From Bacteroides sp. (lineage in GTDB: Bacteria; Bacteroidota; Bacteroidia; Bacteroidales; Bacteroidaceae), in the NCBI GenBank assembly GCA_030151635.1, contig JASLDF010000231.1, positions 1 through 15,541 of the forward strand: a DNA stretch of 15,541 nucleotides, in the 5' to 3' direction. This document shows positions 15,287 to 15,541 of the stretch, piece after piece (positions within the stretch are counted from its first letter, which is position 1; each line of letters starts with the position of its first letter). The notes below the pieces were generated by a model that searched no databases, was not told the origin of the DNA, and saw nothing but the letters and a program-made list of their open reading frames with translations. The position numbers and the translations under genes are program-made.

Positions 15287-15541
15287 ATGGGATTAGAATT
15301 TAATAAATTACCAATTAATACATTAGTGGGTGCCGATTGGAAAACCTTCAAGGCAGTTACTAAAGGCAGACAAATAGATAAAGGTTACAAAGGTAAATAT
15401 CGATTAACTAAAGCTGTTTGTAGATTACTATCTCCACTAGCCTATTTTCAAAACAAGAAATATAAAAAGCGTTTAGCAAATGTTCCTATGAAAAATGACC
15501 CTGTCTTTATCTTAGGACACTGGAGAAGTGGAACCACATTT
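15287..15541 (+). CDS. PAPS-dependent sulfotransferase, N-terminal part (runs off the right edge)
   Basis: The first 85 codons are visible. After a basic N-terminal region (for example FQNKKYKKRL) the frame reaches PVFILGHWRSGTTF at the window edge. This is the 5'-phosphosulfate-binding loop (strand-loop-helix, with the RSGTT core) of sulfotransferases, the enzymes that move the sulfuryl group from PAPS to an alcohol or amine. The 3'-phosphate motif and catalytic histidine lie outside the window, so completeness is not known. It starts six bases after cysN, so it should be expressed together with the genes making its donor. No signal peptide is seen, so it is probably cytoplasmic. The acceptor (lipid, sterol, polysaccharide precursor or other) cannot be told from this part. 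Confidence 0.88.
   Translation, partial: MGLEFNKLPINTLVGADWKTFKAVTKGRQIDKGYKGKYRLTKAVCRLLSPLAYFQNKKYKKRLANVPMKNDPVFILGHWRSGTTF

Noticed and set aside
1..15541. tRNA, rRNA, CRISPR array, insertion sequence or attachment site
   Set aside because: No cloverleaf, regularly spaced repeats, transposase frame or paired terminal repeats were seen anywhere in the window.

Overview
The window comes from an AT-rich Bacteroidota chromosome, most likely a Bacteroidales/Marinilabiliales-type organism. Three things point there. Genes generally lack strong Shine-Dalgarno sequences. Several genes are preceded by TAnnTTTG boxes, the Bacteroidota -7 promoter element. The galM / FucP-type sugar permease / galK order matches that known from Bacteroides. 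No mobile element, CRISPR array, tRNA or rRNA was seen; this looks like ordinary core and accessory metabolic chromosome.

Layout. Positions 1-21 hold the first seven codons of a minus-strand gene that leaves the window, with its promoter. From 22 to 506 there is no protein gene; about 250-445 of this stretch looks like a rod-shaped structured RNA (6S-like candidate), followed by a strong terminator hairpin. From 507 to 6750, all on the minus strand, are two carbohydrate operons: tkt-rpiB (non-oxidative pentose phosphate pathway) with its own promoter, and galM - sugar permease - galK with promoter and terminator. manA (class I mannose-6-phosphate isomerase) is divergent at 6996-7967 and ends in a palindromic terminator shared with a convergent minus-strand trio of small membrane or envelope proteins: YtxH-like, two-TM holin/DUF1469-like, and an unrecognised 89-residue protein whose start overlaps the preceding stop. 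A 348-base gap follows, then a SPOR-domain lipoprotein with its own terminator.

From 9903 to the right edge runs a tightly packed plus-strand operon: cysQ, an SLC13-type anion permease, cysC, cysD, cysN and the first 85 codons of a PAPS-dependent sulfotransferase. Together these take up sulfate, activate it to APS (CysDN), phosphorylate it to PAPS (CysC), transfer the sulfuryl group to an unknown acceptor and recycle the PAP by-product (CysQ). No PAPS reductase or sulfite reductase is seen here, so in this window the cluster looks built for sulfation rather than cysteine synthesis. It resembles the PAPS/sulfotransferase cluster described in Bacteroides thetaiotaomicron. This sulfation operon and the candidate structured RNA are the two items most worth a second look.
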